DNA from: Methyloversatilis discipulorum
GTDB taxonomy: Bacteria > Pseudomonadota > Gammaproteobacteria > Burkholderiales > Rhodocyclaceae
Assembly: GCF_000385375.1 (NCBI RefSeq)
Contig: NZ_ARVV01000001.1
Location: forward strand, 3,162,001-3,226,000
Length of the DNA stretch: 64,000 bases
Reading direction: 5' to 3'
In this document: piece after piece, positions 28,315 to 37,397 of the stretch
Position numbering within the stretch: position 1 is the first letter of the stretch
Layout: every line of letters starts with the position of its first letter
The notes under the pieces: model-generated
What the model was told of the DNA's origin: nothing
Database searches by the model: none
The model's input: the letters and a program-made list of their open reading frames with translations, nothing else
Made by a program: the position numbers and the translations under genes

Positions 28315-28854
28315 ATGAAGTACTGCGCCCATTGCGGCAGCGAGGTCGAACTGCGCGTTCCGGCCGGCGACAACCGCCCGCGCCACGTCTGCCCGACCTG
28401 CGGCAGCATTCATTACCAGAACCCGCGCATGGTGGTCGGCACGCTGCCGGTGTGGGAAGACAAGGTGATGCTGTGCCGGCGCGCGATCGACCCGCGCCAT
28501 GGCTACTGGACGCTGCCTGCCGGCTTCATGGAGAACGGTGAGAGCGCCGCCGAGGGCGCGATGCGCGAGACGCGTGAGGAAGCCTGCGCGCGGGTCGAAC
28601 TGCTGGCGCCCTACACGATGGTGAGCGTGCCCTTCATCGACCAGCTCCACCTGCTGTTCCGCGCCCGGCTGCTCGACCTCGATTTCGCGCCGGGCACCGA
28701 ATCACTGGAGGTGAAGCTGTTCGACGAGGCCGACATCCCGTGGGACGAACTGGCCTTCCGCAGCGTGTCGCTGACCTTGCGCACCTTTTTCGAAGAGCGC
28801 CGGCAAGGCAGCTTCGGCGTCCATCACTTCACGCTGCCCGCAGCGGCCGGCTGA
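28315..28854 (+). CDS. Nudix hydrolase with N-terminal zinc ribbon
   Basis: This 179-residue protein starts with a CxxC...CxxC zinc ribbon (YCAHCG, CPTCGS) and carries the Nudix box GFMENGESAAEGAMRETREE with the Gly-x5-Glu-x7-Arg-Glu-x2-Glu-Glu pattern complete. The usual Gly after the EE pair is Cys. The family cleaves nucleoside diphosphates linked to another moiety; zinc-ribbon members resemble NADH pyrophosphatase or ADP-ribose hydrolases. It is a lone gene, divergent from the HDOD-GGDEF gene and convergent with the kinase gene. Confidence 0.9.
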   Translation: MKYCAHCGSEVELRVPAGDNRPRHVCPTCGSIHYQNPRMVVGTLPVWEDKVMLCRRAIDPRHGYWTLPAGFMENGESAAEGAMRETREEACARVELLAPYTMVSVPFIDQLHLLFRARLLDLDFAPGTESLEVKLFDEADIPWDELAFRSVSLTLRTFFEERRQGSFGVHHFTLPAAAG

Positions 28855-28870
28855 GCGCGCCTGCGCCGGC

Positions 28871-31363
28871 TCAAGCCTCGACCGCCTCGGCGGCGGCGCC
28901 GAAGCTGAAGCTGAAGGTCGCCCCCTGCCCCGGCACGCCCTCGGCCGCGACGCGGCCACCATGCAGCCGGATGATGCGTTGCACGATGGCCAGACCGATG
29001 CCGCTGCCGTCGTACTCGCGGTTGTTGTGCAGGCGCTGGAAGGGTGCGAACAGGCGCCCGACGTACGCCATGTCGAAGCCGGCGCCGTTGTCGCGCACGT
29101 AGTAGGCGGTCTGTTCGCCCAGCCGGGACTGTCCGATCTCGATGCGCGGCTGCGGTTGCAGCCGGGTGAACTTCCACGCGTTGCGCAGCAGGTTTTCCAG
29201 CACGATGCGGGCGAGGCCGGGATCGGCGTCCACCCACAGGCCTTCCGGAATCACCCACTGCACCTGTCGTGACGGTGCCTCGGCGTCGAGTTCGCGCGCG
29301 ATGTCGCGGGCGACATCCGACAGATTGGTCAGCGTGCGGCGCACCTCGGCGCGTGATACGCGCGACAGTTCGAGCAGATCGTCGATCAGCTCGCCCATGC
29401 GCTGGCTGTTGCGTCGGATGCGCGCGAGGTATTCGCGCCCCTGCTCGTCGAGCAGATCGCCGTAGTCCTCGACCAGCAGTCGCGAGAAACCGTCGAGCGC
29501 ACGCAGCGGCGCGCGCAGGTCGTGCGACACCGAATAGCTGAAGGCCTCAAGTTCCTTGACCGCCGCTTCCAGCGCCGCGGTGCGCGCGCCGACGCGTCGT
29601 TCCAGTTCGTCGTTCTGCGACTGCACGCTCTGCACGTGTTCGGCCTGTATGCGCGCCGCCTCCCGCTGCGCGGTCACGTCGCGGCGTACCGACACCAGAC
29701 CATTGAAGGCGCCGTCGTCATCGACCAGCGGAATGATGGAGACGTCGTAGACGCGCGGATCGTTGCCCGCCAGGTCGACCACCTGCTCCTCGAAGTGCGG
29801 CTTGCAGGTGCGGGCGACCTCCTGCGCGATGGCATGGTTGTGCAGCAGCACCTCGGACAGCGAAGGCAGATGCGCCGCAAGTTCCTCGCTGGTCGCGCCC
29901 AGCCAAGCGGTCTTCTTCAGGCAGCGCGTATCGAGCAGCGCGCGGTTGGCGAGGCGCCAGCGCAGGTGCCTGTCCTTCAGCACGATGAGGTCGGGCAGCG
30001 CATCGACCAGCGCGCGCAGACGGAACTCCTCTTCGCGCAGCGCCTCGCGCGCCTGCATTTCGGCGGTGATGTCGCGGCTGACGCCGCGATAGCCCGAGAA
30101 TGCGCCGGAGGCATCGAATACCGGTTCACCGGACGAGGCGAGATAGCGCCAGCGCGAACCGTCGCGGCGACGCGACAGGAAATCGCGGAAGGCTTCGTGC
30201 CTCTCCAGCGTCTGCCGCAGCAGGCCCCAGGGCTGGGTCAGCGCTTCCTCGCCGGGAATTTCCCACGGCGCGCAGCCGTCCAGTTCGGTGTCGCCGAAGT
30301 GCGCGTCGGTCAGTTCGTCCGGCAGCCGGTGGTAGCGCAGTTCGGCGTCCAGTTCCCAGTGCCAGTCGGCCGACAGCAGGGTCAGTGCACGGAAATGCGA
30401 TTCGCGCTCGCGCAGTGCGCGCCGCGCCGCCTGCTTCTCCGACATCGCGGCGCCGATGAACAGCGCGGTGGCGGCGGTCAGCATGATCAGGCCGTGCAGC
30501 ACCAGCAGCTGCACCTGCATCGGATGCGGACTGAACGGCGACGTGCCGTTGGCGGTGCCGGCCAGCGCCATCATCGAAGTGATCAGGAAGGCGGTCCAGC
30601 CGACGCGCGGCGGGAAGCGCAGCGCCACCCATACGACCAGCGGCAGCGCGACGTAGAGCTGCAGCATCGGGTCCGGCAGCAGCGCGACGCCGGCGAAAGT
30701 GACGCTGAGCAGACCCATCAGCGCACCGACAACGACGATCTGCTCGGGCAGGCGGCGCTTGAGCTGCTGCAGCGGCCGGCGCGCGCCCCAGGCCAGCAGC
30801 GGCAGCACGGTGACGATGGCGCCGAGCGCGTCACCGAGCCAGGCGGTGGAGCCGATCTCCAGCCAGCGATCGGGCGGAACACCGTGCGCCAGCACACTGC
30901 CGGCCAGCGTCGCCACGGCGCTGGGCACCGCCATCAGGTAGATCACGGCGATCAGCTTGAGCGCGCCGTCGGTGCGTTCGAGCAGATCGGTCGGTCGCGC
31001 GGTCAGGCGCCGCAACAGCGCCGCACCGGCCCACGGCGCAAGTATCTGGCCGGCGGAGAACAGCACGATCATCGCCGCACCCTGACGCGCCAGCACCGCC
31101 GACGCAAGCACGCCAACGACCACGCCGGGCAGCCAGCGCGTGCCGCCCTGCAGCAGCGCGAACAGCGCGAGCCCCATCGGCGCCCACATCGGCATCTGAC
31201 CCGACACGACGTCGCGCAGCCGGAAGCTGAGTGCGGCAAGCAGGCAGTAGGCGACGGCGATCAGCAGATTGATGACCACACCCTGGCCCGGCGCGCGGGC
31301 GCGCCCGGCCGACGGATCGGCCTGCTCCGACGGCGCCTGCAGCGACTGCGGCGGCGTGCTCAA
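28871..31363 (-). CDS. MASE1-PAS-PAS sensor histidine kinase
   Basis: This 830-residue protein has about eight membrane segments in a MASE1-like N-terminal region (25-320), two PAS domains (about 335-450 and 455-575), a coiled stretch, a HisKA domain with the H box SYSVSHDLRAPLRAL and a HATPase domain (LENLLRNAWKFT, VRDNGAGFDM, GSGIGLAIVQ). The kinase core resembles those of phytochrome-like kinases. No response regulator is adjacent, so it is an orphan. The signal is unknown. The end lies 16 bases from the convergent Nudix gene. Confidence 0.9.
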   Translation of the reverse strand: MSTPPQSLQAPSEQADPSAGRARAPGQGVVINLLIAVAYCLLAALSFRLRDVVSGQMPMWAPMGLALFALLQGGTRWLPGVVVGVLASAVLARQGAAMIVLFSAGQILAPWAGAALLRRLTARPTDLLERTDGALKLIAVIYLMAVPSAVATLAGSVLAHGVPPDRWLEIGSTAWLGDALGAIVTVLPLLAWGARRPLQQLKRRLPEQIVVVGALMGLLSVTFAGVALLPDPMLQLYVALPLVVWVALRFPPRVGWTAFLITSMMALAGTANGTSPFSPHPMQVQLLVLHGLIMLTAATALFIGAAMSEKQAARRALRERESHFRALTLLSADWHWELDAELRYHRLPDELTDAHFGDTELDGCAPWEIPGEEALTQPWGLLRQTLERHEAFRDFLSRRRDGSRWRYLASSGEPVFDASGAFSGYRGVSRDITAEMQAREALREEEFRLRALVDALPDLIVLKDRHLRWRLANRALLDTRCLKKTAWLGATSEELAAHLPSLSEVLLHNHAIAQEVARTCKPHFEEQVVDLAGNDPRVYDVSIIPLVDDDGAFNGLVSVRRDVTAQREAARIQAEHVQSVQSQNDELERRVGARTAALEAAVKELEAFSYSVSHDLRAPLRALDGFSRLLVEDYGDLLDEQGREYLARIRRNSQRMGELIDDLLELSRVSRAEVRRTLTNLSDVARDIARELDAEAPSRQVQWVIPEGLWVDADPGLARIVLENLLRNAWKFTRLQPQPRIEIGQSRLGEQTAYYVRDNGAGFDMAYVGRLFAPFQRLHNNREYDGSGIGLAIVQRIIRLHGGRVAAEGVPGQGATFSFSFGAAAEAVEA

Positions 31364-31446
31364 TTCTGTCTCCGGCCGGCTTGACTACCGCGGCGGCACT
31401 TTCTAGTTTTCAACGACTGCCGCACGAATGTTTCCTGTGGAGCGTG

Positions 31447-32148
31447 ATGATGGAAAGACGCAGCTTTATCGCCGCGTGCAGCGCCGCCTGCGGACTGGCC
31501 GGACTGAACCTGCCCGCGCGAGCCGCCGTGGCGCGGGAGTACCCGCGCAGCGTGCTGACCGACGGCGAAGGTCGCCCGCTGAAGGCGTCCTCGCTCAAGC
31601 CGGGCGTCAATTATGTATTCCAGTGGCCGTATCCGGCCACGCCCTGTTTCCTGCTGGATCTGGGCAGGAAGGTCGAAGGCACGACGAAGCTGCGTACCGC
31701 TGACGGGCGACAGTACGACTGGCCCGGTGGCGTCGGCCGCGCCCAGTCCATCGTCGCCTACTCGGCCATATGCTCGCACAAGCTCACGCATCCGACACGG
31801 GACATCAGTTTCATCTCCTACCGTGACGAAGCGACTGCACACAGCCGCCGCGCGCGGGTGATCCACTGCTGCTCCGAACACAGCCAGTTCGATCCGGCCG
31901 CCGGCGCGCGCGTACTCGAAGGCCCGGCGCCGCAGCCGCTGGCCGGCATCGTGCTCGAATACATGGCGGAACGCGACGAACTGGTGGCGGTCGCCACGCT
32001 GGGCGCCGACGTGTTCGACCGCTTCTTCCAGAGCTTCGGCTTCCGGCTGGCACTGGATCACGGTGGCGACCGCGCGATGAAGCCGGTCGGCGCAACCACG
32101 CGGGTGGTCGCGATGGACAGCTTCTGCCGCCAGCAGGTGCGCTGCTGA
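31447..32148 (+). CDS. Rieske-type [2Fe-2S] protein with Tat-like signal
   Basis: This 233-residue protein begins MMERRSFIAACSAACG, a twin-arginine-type leader ending near PARA, so the folded cluster is probably exported. Rieske ligands can be read as Cys-x-His in ICSHKLTHP and Cys-x-x-His in the HCCSEHSQFD segment, about 50 residues apart. It lacks the membrane-anchored context of the bc1 complex (no cytochrome b or c1 gene nearby), so it is not a standard petA. The ATG at 31,447 follows GGAG. Its electron partners are unknown. Confidence 0.82.
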   Translation: MMERRSFIAACSAACGLAGLNLPARAAVAREYPRSVLTDGEGRPLKASSLKPGVNYVFQWPYPATPCFLLDLGRKVEGTTKLRTADGRQYDWPGGVGRAQSIVAYSAICSHKLTHPTRDISFISYRDEATAHSRRARVIHCCSEHSQFDPAAGARVLEGPAPQPLAGIVLEYMAERDELVAVATLGADVFDRFFQSFGFRLALDHGGDRAMKPVGATTRVVAMDSFCRQQVRC

Positions 32149-32161
32149 CGGTGTCGAGGGT

Positions 32162-32785
32162 TCAACCGGGTAGCGGTGGCTCGGCATCATCGGAACGGGC
32201 GGCATCTCCCGCTTCCAGCTCGAGTTCTACGGTAAACCCGTGCGCCGGAAGCGACGTCGGTATTACGGCCCGCCCGGCCGCTGCCTTGAAGGCGGCCAGC
32301 ACCGCCGCGTCGACCTCGTCACGGCCGCTGCTGCGCGCGAGGTCGACACCGACTACCCGTCGCGCCAGCACATGCAGCTGCACCGACATCGACGCGGCGC
32401 GCCCATCGGTCGCCCATCCATCGGCGACTACCACCCGCGCCAGCGCATAGCGCAGCGCCCGCAGCGCGTCATCGCCCGGCGCCGGCAGCGCCGGCTCGGC
32501 GGCGGCAGGCGGCGTCGGTGCAGCCGCGACGGTCGTTCCGGTCGCCGAAACCGGCGCCGGGCGCGGTTCGCCCACCACCACGCCCGGGCCCCCGGTCGCG
32601 CTGTCCTGCGCCGGCACGGCGCTCCGGTCGTCCGGCTTCAGTGCGAGCCGGAGCACGCTCTGGCTGGGCTGCGGTGCCACGGACGGCAGCGGCCAGAAAA
32701 TCAGCAGATGCAGCAGGGCCGACAGCGCCAGTGCGCAGCCCATCGGACGATGCTTCGCAAATGATTGACGCGGTTGCAAATTCAT
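32162..32785 (-). CDS. TonB/TolA-like periplasmic-spanning protein
   Basis: This 207-residue protein has a basic start, one membrane segment (about 15-35), an Ala/Pro-rich middle (60-100) and a compact C-terminal domain (about 105-195) whose strand pattern, with VQLHVLARRVVGVDL and FTVELELEAG, resembles a TonB C-terminal domain. TonB proteins transfer energy to outer-membrane receptors. There is no exbB, exbD or receptor gene nearby, so the assignment is by architecture only. The frame starts at ATG 32,785 and ends convergently with the Rieske gene. Confidence 0.6.
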   Translation of the reverse strand: MNLQPRQSFAKHRPMGCALALSALLHLLIFWPLPSVAPQPSQSVLRLALKPDDRSAVPAQDSATGGPGVVVGEPRPAPVSATGTTVAAAPTPPAAAEPALPAPGDDALRALRYALARVVVADGWATDGRAASMSVQLHVLARRVVGVDLARSSGRDEVDAAVLAAFKAAAGRAVIPTSLPAHGFTVELELEAGDAARSDDAEPPLPG

Positions 32786-32909
32786 CTTCCTTTGCTAAAG
32801 TGTCCGAGCACCTTGCGCGGCAACGTTTCCCGCGTCGCCGGGCGGATGCGTGACGACACACGTTTCACTTCGACTGACCGATTTCAGACCGAGGACGCGT
32901 AAGACGATC

Positions 32910-33527
32910 ATGCTGGAGCACCCACCCCGGAGCATAGTTTACGAAGTGCGACGCCCGTCGCACCCGTGGATACTGACCCTCGACGCCAACGGCGTACCGC
33001 ACCGCTGGGTCAGCTGGCAGCATGCCGTTTTCTATCACTCCAAGGACCTGGTGGCCTGGGTGGCCGGCAGCCACGAGTTCGAGATCCGCGGCGGCATCAA
33101 TCGCGTCACCGGCGAGCAGTCCTTCATCCGCACCAACAGCATCATCGCGATCAAGGGTCGCAGCCACGCGCACAAGCTGCAGACGGCGGTGCCGCCGCTG
33201 AACAACCGCGAGCTGTTCCACCGCGACCGCTCGATCTGCGGCTACTGCGGCGGCGAGTTCTCCTACCAGAAACTGACGCGCGACCACATCGTGCCGGTGT
33301 CGCAAGGTGGGCGCGACCTGTGGATGAACGTCGTGACCTGCTGCCGGCCCTGCAACCAGCGCAAGAGCGGCCGCACGCCCGAGCAGGCGCGGATGCAGCT
33401 GATGTACGCGCCCTACGTGCCGAACAAGGCCGAGTACCTCATCCTCAGCAACCGCAACATCCTAGCCGACCAGATGGATTTCCTCGCCCAGCATGTGAAC
33501 GCCAACAGCCGCTGGAAGGCGGCCTGA
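32910..33527 (+). CDS. HNH endonuclease family protein
   Basis: This protein of about 205 residues has a C-terminal HNH nuclease domain: zinc ligands CGYCGGEF and CCRPCNQRKSGRTPE, with the catalytic region LTRDHIVPVSQGG and the Asn in MNVVTCC. The N-terminal third (SIVYEVRRPSHPWILTLDANG) is conserved with other stand-alone HNH proteins of betaproteobacteria, as far as I recall. A GTG at 32,850 gives a 20-residue longer form; neither start has a good ribosome site. Function is unknown; no restriction or phage genes flank it. Confidence 0.8.
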   Translation: MLEHPPRSIVYEVRRPSHPWILTLDANGVPHRWVSWQHAVFYHSKDLVAWVAGSHEFEIRGGINRVTGEQSFIRTNSIIAIKGRSHAHKLQTAVPPLNNRELFHRDRSICGYCGGEFSYQKLTRDHIVPVSQGGRDLWMNVVTCCRPCNQRKSGRTPEQARMQLMYAPYVPNKAEYLILSNRNILADQMDFLAQHVNANSRWKAA

Positions 33528-33530
33528 CGG

Positions 33531-35648
33531 TCAGAGCTGAACCGCCGCCGCCGCCGGGCGACGGGTGGTGCGCGGCAGCAGCAGCTGGAACACGGTGCCC
33601 TGACCGACCGCGCTCTTGCACGACAGCGAACCGCCGAGCGAGCGGGCCAGCGCCAGCGCGTGCGCCGGCGTCGCCCGGTTGACACCGCTGCCGTCCGGCG
33701 CAAACAGCGCCGACACACGTGCGGCATCCATGCCGCGGCCAAAATCGCGCACCCGGACCTCGACGAACAGCGAGCCATTGAGGTTGAGGCCCTCTGCCGT
33801 GCTGACCGCGATGCGACCGGAGGTGCCGACCTGTTCGGCGCTGATCGCCAGCAGCGCGTGCAGCAGCTCGCGCAGTTCGCGCAGCGGCAGATGCAGCGGC
33901 GGCAGCGCCGCGTCGAGATGCAGTTCGGTCGAGATCGAGCGGGCGCGCAGCACGCGCTCCTCGACCTCGGCCACCGTCTGTTCCATCAGCTGGTTGAGGT
34001 CGATGCGCTGGGCGTCGGCCGACACGTCGGGCGGACGGCCCTCGAACTGACGCAGCACGGTGTCGATGCGATCGATCTGGTCGCCGAACACCGTCAGTTC
34101 GGAATCGACCATCGCATCGGCACCCATCTTCAGGCGCATCGACTTGATCTGATGCCGCATCAGGCCGAGCGGCGTATGCAGGTCGCCGCGCAACTGGCGC
34201 GCATGCACGGCGTACTGCTCGACCATACCCTGTCGCAGTTCGCCCAGTTCGCGCAGACGCAGCTGCTGCTGGTGCAGGGCGCGAGCCGCGCCTTCGGCCA
34301 GCGCGTGCAGTTCGTCGCTGCGGCGCATCAGCGCGGGCGTGAAACTGGCCGGGAAGTGGTAGAGCGCGAGCGCCTCGACACCCGCTTCGCTGCATAGCGG
34401 CTGGATCAGGCCGGTCTGCCTGGGCGACACACGCAGCAGGCGCTGCAGGCTGACCGGCAGCGCAGCGGCCTCGCGCGCGTCGCTGCACAGCCAGCCCGCG
34501 CCCGACGAAAGCTGGCGCCAGACGCCCTCAAGCCCTGGCTGCGCGAGGTCGATGTGCGGTGCGTTCTCGCCCTGCTCCGCGATGGGCACGAAGGCGCTGC
34601 CGCCCTGCCCGGCTCGCAATATCTGCGGCGCCGGCAGGTCGAGCAGCAATGCCGACGCCAGCTTCAGCATGGTCCACAGTGCGGACTCGTCGCCGCGCGC
34701 ATACACCTGACCGAACAGCCCGGCGCGTGCAAAGCCGGTCAGCGCGGCGCTGTCGTCCGGCTGTGCGTCGGCGACGCCGAAGCCTGGACGATAGGGCGCA
34801 CCGGCCGGGAACAGCGTGTCTGCGGCGTCCACCTCGATCAGCCGGCAGCGCTCGAGCGCGCGGCTGTGCGCCGCCTGCAGCGCGCTGTCGAGCGCATCGG
34901 CCGACAGCCCGGCCAGGCGTTGTGCGAGCGCCCGTTGCTGCGTCGTGTCGGCAGCACCGCCACCGGCCAGTTCTTCGACAGCGCGCGCCAGGCGCAGATG
35001 CTCAGGCGCATCGACGAAGAGCGCGCCGTCGGCGTGGGAGAAACGCAGTGCATCGGCCAGTCCGGCCGACCAGTCGGCAGACAGCAGCGCTGCGCCGACC
35101 TCGCCGTGATGTTCGCCGCCATAGGCGGTTTCGAGCGTGGCCAGTTCGTGTTCGGTCGGCCGCTGCGCGTGCCGCTCGCCACCACCGGGTGCCGCCGCCA
35201 GCAGCGGCAGTGCGACGTCGAGCAGCAGGCCCGCGATGAAGCTCTCGTCCGGATCGCAGCGACCGCCCGCAGCAGCAAGTTCACGGGCGATTTCGGCGCT
35301 CAGTATGGAGTGCGCCCAGAAGGCGTGATGCCCGGCAAGATCGACACCGCTGCGCTGAACGCGCCCGCGCGCGTCGAGCAGCGCCACCTGTATCAGCGCA
35401 TTTCCGCAGGCGTCGATCACCGCGTCGATGCGCCGCCCTGCGCCGCCGTCGCCGGCGGGCGTGGCGATCAGCTGCGACGCGCGCAGCAGACGCAGCACCC
35501 AGGCCGGATCGAGGCGCAGCAGCGCATTGAGGGACGGAACGCCGGCCGGCAGCGCACGCAGTCCGAGTGCCACGTCCGCAAGAAGCGGCAGCGAAGGCAG
35601 ACCGGACAGCATGGCACAGTCGATCGCGCGGGCGGCGGGGGCTGTCAT
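33531..35648 (-). CDS. HDOD protein fused to a degenerate histidine-kinase-like region
   Basis: This 705-residue protein has an N-terminal HDOD-like domain (about 10-290), a GAF-like middle section (about 300-440) and a kinase-like C terminus (about 450-690). Where kinases have HELRTPL, this protein reads GDLHTPLG, so the standard phospho-acceptor His position holds Gly. The ATPase half keeps VRVRDFGRGMD (a G1-like box) and a SLGGSLSCKSAVGQGTVFQLLLP tail split as SLGGSLSC and GQGTVFQLLLP. It is probably a regulatory, not a classical, kinase. It ends three bases from the HNH gene, convergently. Confidence 0.72.
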   Translation of the reverse strand: MTAPAARAIDCAMLSGLPSLPLLADVALGLRALPAGVPSLNALLRLDPAWVLRLLRASQLIATPAGDGGAGRRIDAVIDACGNALIQVALLDARGRVQRSGVDLAGHHAFWAHSILSAEIARELAAAGGRCDPDESFIAGLLLDVALPLLAAAPGGGERHAQRPTEHELATLETAYGGEHHGEVGAALLSADWSAGLADALRFSHADGALFVDAPEHLRLARAVEELAGGGAADTTQQRALAQRLAGLSADALDSALQAAHSRALERCRLIEVDAADTLFPAGAPYRPGFGVADAQPDDSAALTGFARAGLFGQVYARGDESALWTMLKLASALLLDLPAPQILRAGQGGSAFVPIAEQGENAPHIDLAQPGLEGVWRQLSSGAGWLCSDAREAAALPVSLQRLLRVSPRQTGLIQPLCSEAGVEALALYHFPASFTPALMRRSDELHALAEGAARALHQQQLRLRELGELRQGMVEQYAVHARQLRGDLHTPLGLMRHQIKSMRLKMGADAMVDSELTVFGDQIDRIDTVLRQFEGRPPDVSADAQRIDLNQLMEQTVAEVEERVLRARSISTELHLDAALPPLHLPLRELRELLHALLAISAEQVGTSGRIAVSTAEGLNLNGSLFVEVRVRDFGRGMDAARVSALFAPDGSGVNRATPAHALALARSLGGSLSCKSAVGQGTVFQLLLPRTTRRPAAAAVQL

Positions 35649-35972
35649 GCGGACTGGACGATGTTATTGGACGCCGGGCCTGAGCCCGGCGCTGACCTCT
35701 TTGGTTTATCGGCCGTTCTTGAGACGGTATCTGCGATTGATCATACCGCAGCGAATCGACGGAAACCCGCGCCAATACTGGGATGCGGCGTGGGTCACGG
35801 CGTCGTTGCAGAGCAACGTCGCCCATTTCGCCCGCAACTCGAACGCCGGTGCCGGAATCGCGTTCGGGGCGTCAACCTTTACAAATGGTTACGCCACTCG
35901 AAATCAGGGTTCACAGCAGCGGCACAAGCTGGCTTCGCTGCCGGAGCGTTCCGGCGAATGGAGATACCGAAC
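35649..35972. other. Divergent intergenic region, 324 bases
   Basis: No credible gene is visible here. It contains a hairpin with GCCGGGC/GCCCGGC arms (35,673-35,690), a CGGTAT/ATACCG inverted pair (35,725-35,748) and a CpxR-box-like element at 35,878. It must hold the promoters of the HDOD gene (leftward) and the Spy-like gene (rightward). Confidence 0.7.
35878..35892 (-). promoter_or_regulatory. CpxR-box-like element upstream of Spy/CpxP-like gene
   Basis: On the minus strand it reads GTAAC-CATTT-GTAAA, one base from the enteric CpxR consensus GTAAA-N5-GTAAA. It lies 80 bases upstream of the ATG of a Spy/CpxP-like gene, which is the classical CpxR target family. Chance occurrence is possible. 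Confidence 0.4.
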
Positions 35973-36545
35973 ATGAAAACCCCTGAAAAATCATCTGTCC
36001 GCGGCCGCTGGTTTGCCGGACTTGCCAGCGCCGGTGCGCTGGCCGGATTGATTGCCGTGAATGTGCCGGCACAGGCGCACCCGGGCGCCGACGGCGGCGC
36101 CCACCCGGTCAAGCACGGCGAGCGCCACCACGGCCCGGAAGCGATGGGCAAGCGGATGGAACAGATGGTTGAGCGCGTGTTCACGAAGGTCGGCGCCAGC
36201 GAGGAACAGAAGGCGCGCGCCCGTGACATCGTCAAGGCGTCAGGCGAGGAAATGAAGAAGCTGCACGCTGGCCGCGCCGACGACCGTCAGCAGATGCTGG
36301 CACTGCTGTCGGCCGACACGATAGATCGCGGCCAGATCGAGCAGCAACGCGCCGCCCGCCATGCGCAGATGGATGAAGCATCGAAGGTGATGACGCGCAC
36401 GATGGCCGATCTGGCCGAAGTGCTGACGCCGGCACAACGCAAGGAGGCAGCCAAGTCGCTGGCCGCCATGGGCGGCCGCCACGGTCACCACGGCAAGCAC
36501 CGCCACGGCGACGGTCCGCGCCCGCCGGAAGCAACGCGCGGCTAA
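35973..36545 (+). CDS. Spy/CpxP-like periplasmic chaperone or metal-stress protein
   Basis: This 190-residue protein has a signal peptide (FAGLASAGALAGLIAVNVPAQA, cleaved about residue 35) and an all-helical mature part rich in charged residues. It contains an LTPAQRKE segment that matches the LTxxQ motif of the Spy/CpxP family. The tail is His-rich (GRHGHHGKHRHGDG), which may bind metal ions. Spy and CpxP are periplasmic anti-aggregation or stress-sensing proteins. The ATG at 35,973 was preferred; an in-frame ATG at 35,958 is possible. No cpxAR genes are adjacent. Confidence 0.8.
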   Translation: MKTPEKSSVRGRWFAGLASAGALAGLIAVNVPAQAHPGADGGAHPVKHGERHHGPEAMGKRMEQMVERVFTKVGASEEQKARARDIVKASGEEMKKLHAGRADDRQQMLALLSADTIDRGQIEQQRAARHAQMDEASKVMTRTMADLAEVLTPAQRKEAAKSLAAMGGRHGHHGKHRHGDGPRPPEATRG

Positions 36546-36552
36546 AGTCCGC

Positions 36553-37389
36553 TCAGGCGGTGCCGAACAGGCGCGCCAGCTCGGCCCCCGGGTCGGCGGC
36601 GCGCATGAAGGCTTCGCCGACCAGGAAGGCGTGCACGTCGCGGGCCCGCATGGCCGCGACGTGTTCCGTTGCGAGGATGCCGCTTTCGGTGATGACCACG
36701 CGGTCGGCCGGAATGCGCTCAAGCTGCGACAGCGTGAAATCCAGCGACACTTCGAAGGTGCGCAGGCTGCGGTTGTTGATGCCCATCAGCGGCGTATCGA
36801 GCTGCAGCGCGAGGTCCAGTTCGCCGGCGTCGTGGCTTTCCACCAGCACCGCCATGCCCAGTTCCTTCGCCAGCGACTCGAGCGCGCGCATGTCGGCGAC
36901 CGCACGGGCCCGCTGCGCCGCGTCGGCTTCGCCCGAGGGCGGCAGGAAGGCGGCGACGATGAGCAGGATGCAGTCCGCGCCCATCGCCCGCGCCTCGACC
37001 ACCTGATAAGGGTCGATGATGAAATCCTTGCGCAGCACCGGCAGGCTGCAGGCGGCACGCGCCTCGACCAGATAGTCCGGACTGCCCTGGAAGTACTGAC
37101 GGTCGGTCAGCACCGACAGGCAGGCCGCGCCGCCTGCCTCGTAAGACCGGGCGATATCGGCCGGCCGGAAGTCGGCGCGCAGCACGCCCTTGGACGGGCT
37201 GGCCTTCTTCACTTCGGCGATCACCGCCGGCTTCTTCGCCGCCACGCGCGTGTTCAGCGCCGCGACGAAATCGCGCGTCGGTGCCTGCACATCGGCGCGC
37301 GCGCGCAGCGCTGCCATCGTTTCCGTGGCAAGACCGGCGGCGATTTCCTCGCGCTTGGTGGCGAGGATTTTCTGCAGGATGTCTGACAT
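36553..37389 (-). CDS. trpC: Indole-3-glycerol phosphate synthase
   Basis: This 278-residue TIM-barrel enzyme closes the ring of the anthranilate-derived intermediate in tryptophan synthesis. Family motifs are clear: [47 protein letters not shown], and VVITESGI. It follows trpD with an 8-base gap, so it is the last gene of trpG-trpD-trpC. It is convergent with the Spy-like gene. Confidence 0.98.
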   Translation of the reverse strand: MSDILQKILATKREEIAAGLATETMAALRARADVQAPTRDFVAALNTRVAAKKPAVIAEVKKASPSKGVLRADFRPADIARSYEAGGAACLSVLTDRQYFQGSPDYLVEARAACSLPVLRKDFIIDPYQVVEARAMGADCILLIVAAFLPPSGEADAAQRARAVADMRALESLAKELGMAVLVESHDAGELDLALQLDTPLMGINNRSLRTFEVSLDFTLSQLERIPADRVVITESGILATEHVAAMRARDVHAFLVGEAFMRAADPGAELARLFGTA

Positions 37390-37397
37390 CAGCGACC

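Noticed and set aside
29522..31384. Plus-strand frame of 620 codons opposite the MASE1 kinase
   Set aside because: Composition is that of an antisense frame and it shows no domain.
35673..35690. GCCGGGC/GCCCGGC hairpin as a terminator
   Set aside because: It has no T run and lies upstream of the start of the HDOD gene, not after a stop.
35706..35713. TTATCGGC as a further sigma-28 -10 box for the HDOD/kinase-like gene
   Set aside because: No AAACTTGA-like -35 partner is found at 11 or 12 bases.
34554..36545. A very long plus-strand frame ending with the Spy-like gene
   Set aside because: Its first 470 codons are antisense to the HDOD/kinase-like gene; only the last part has a signal peptide and family motif.
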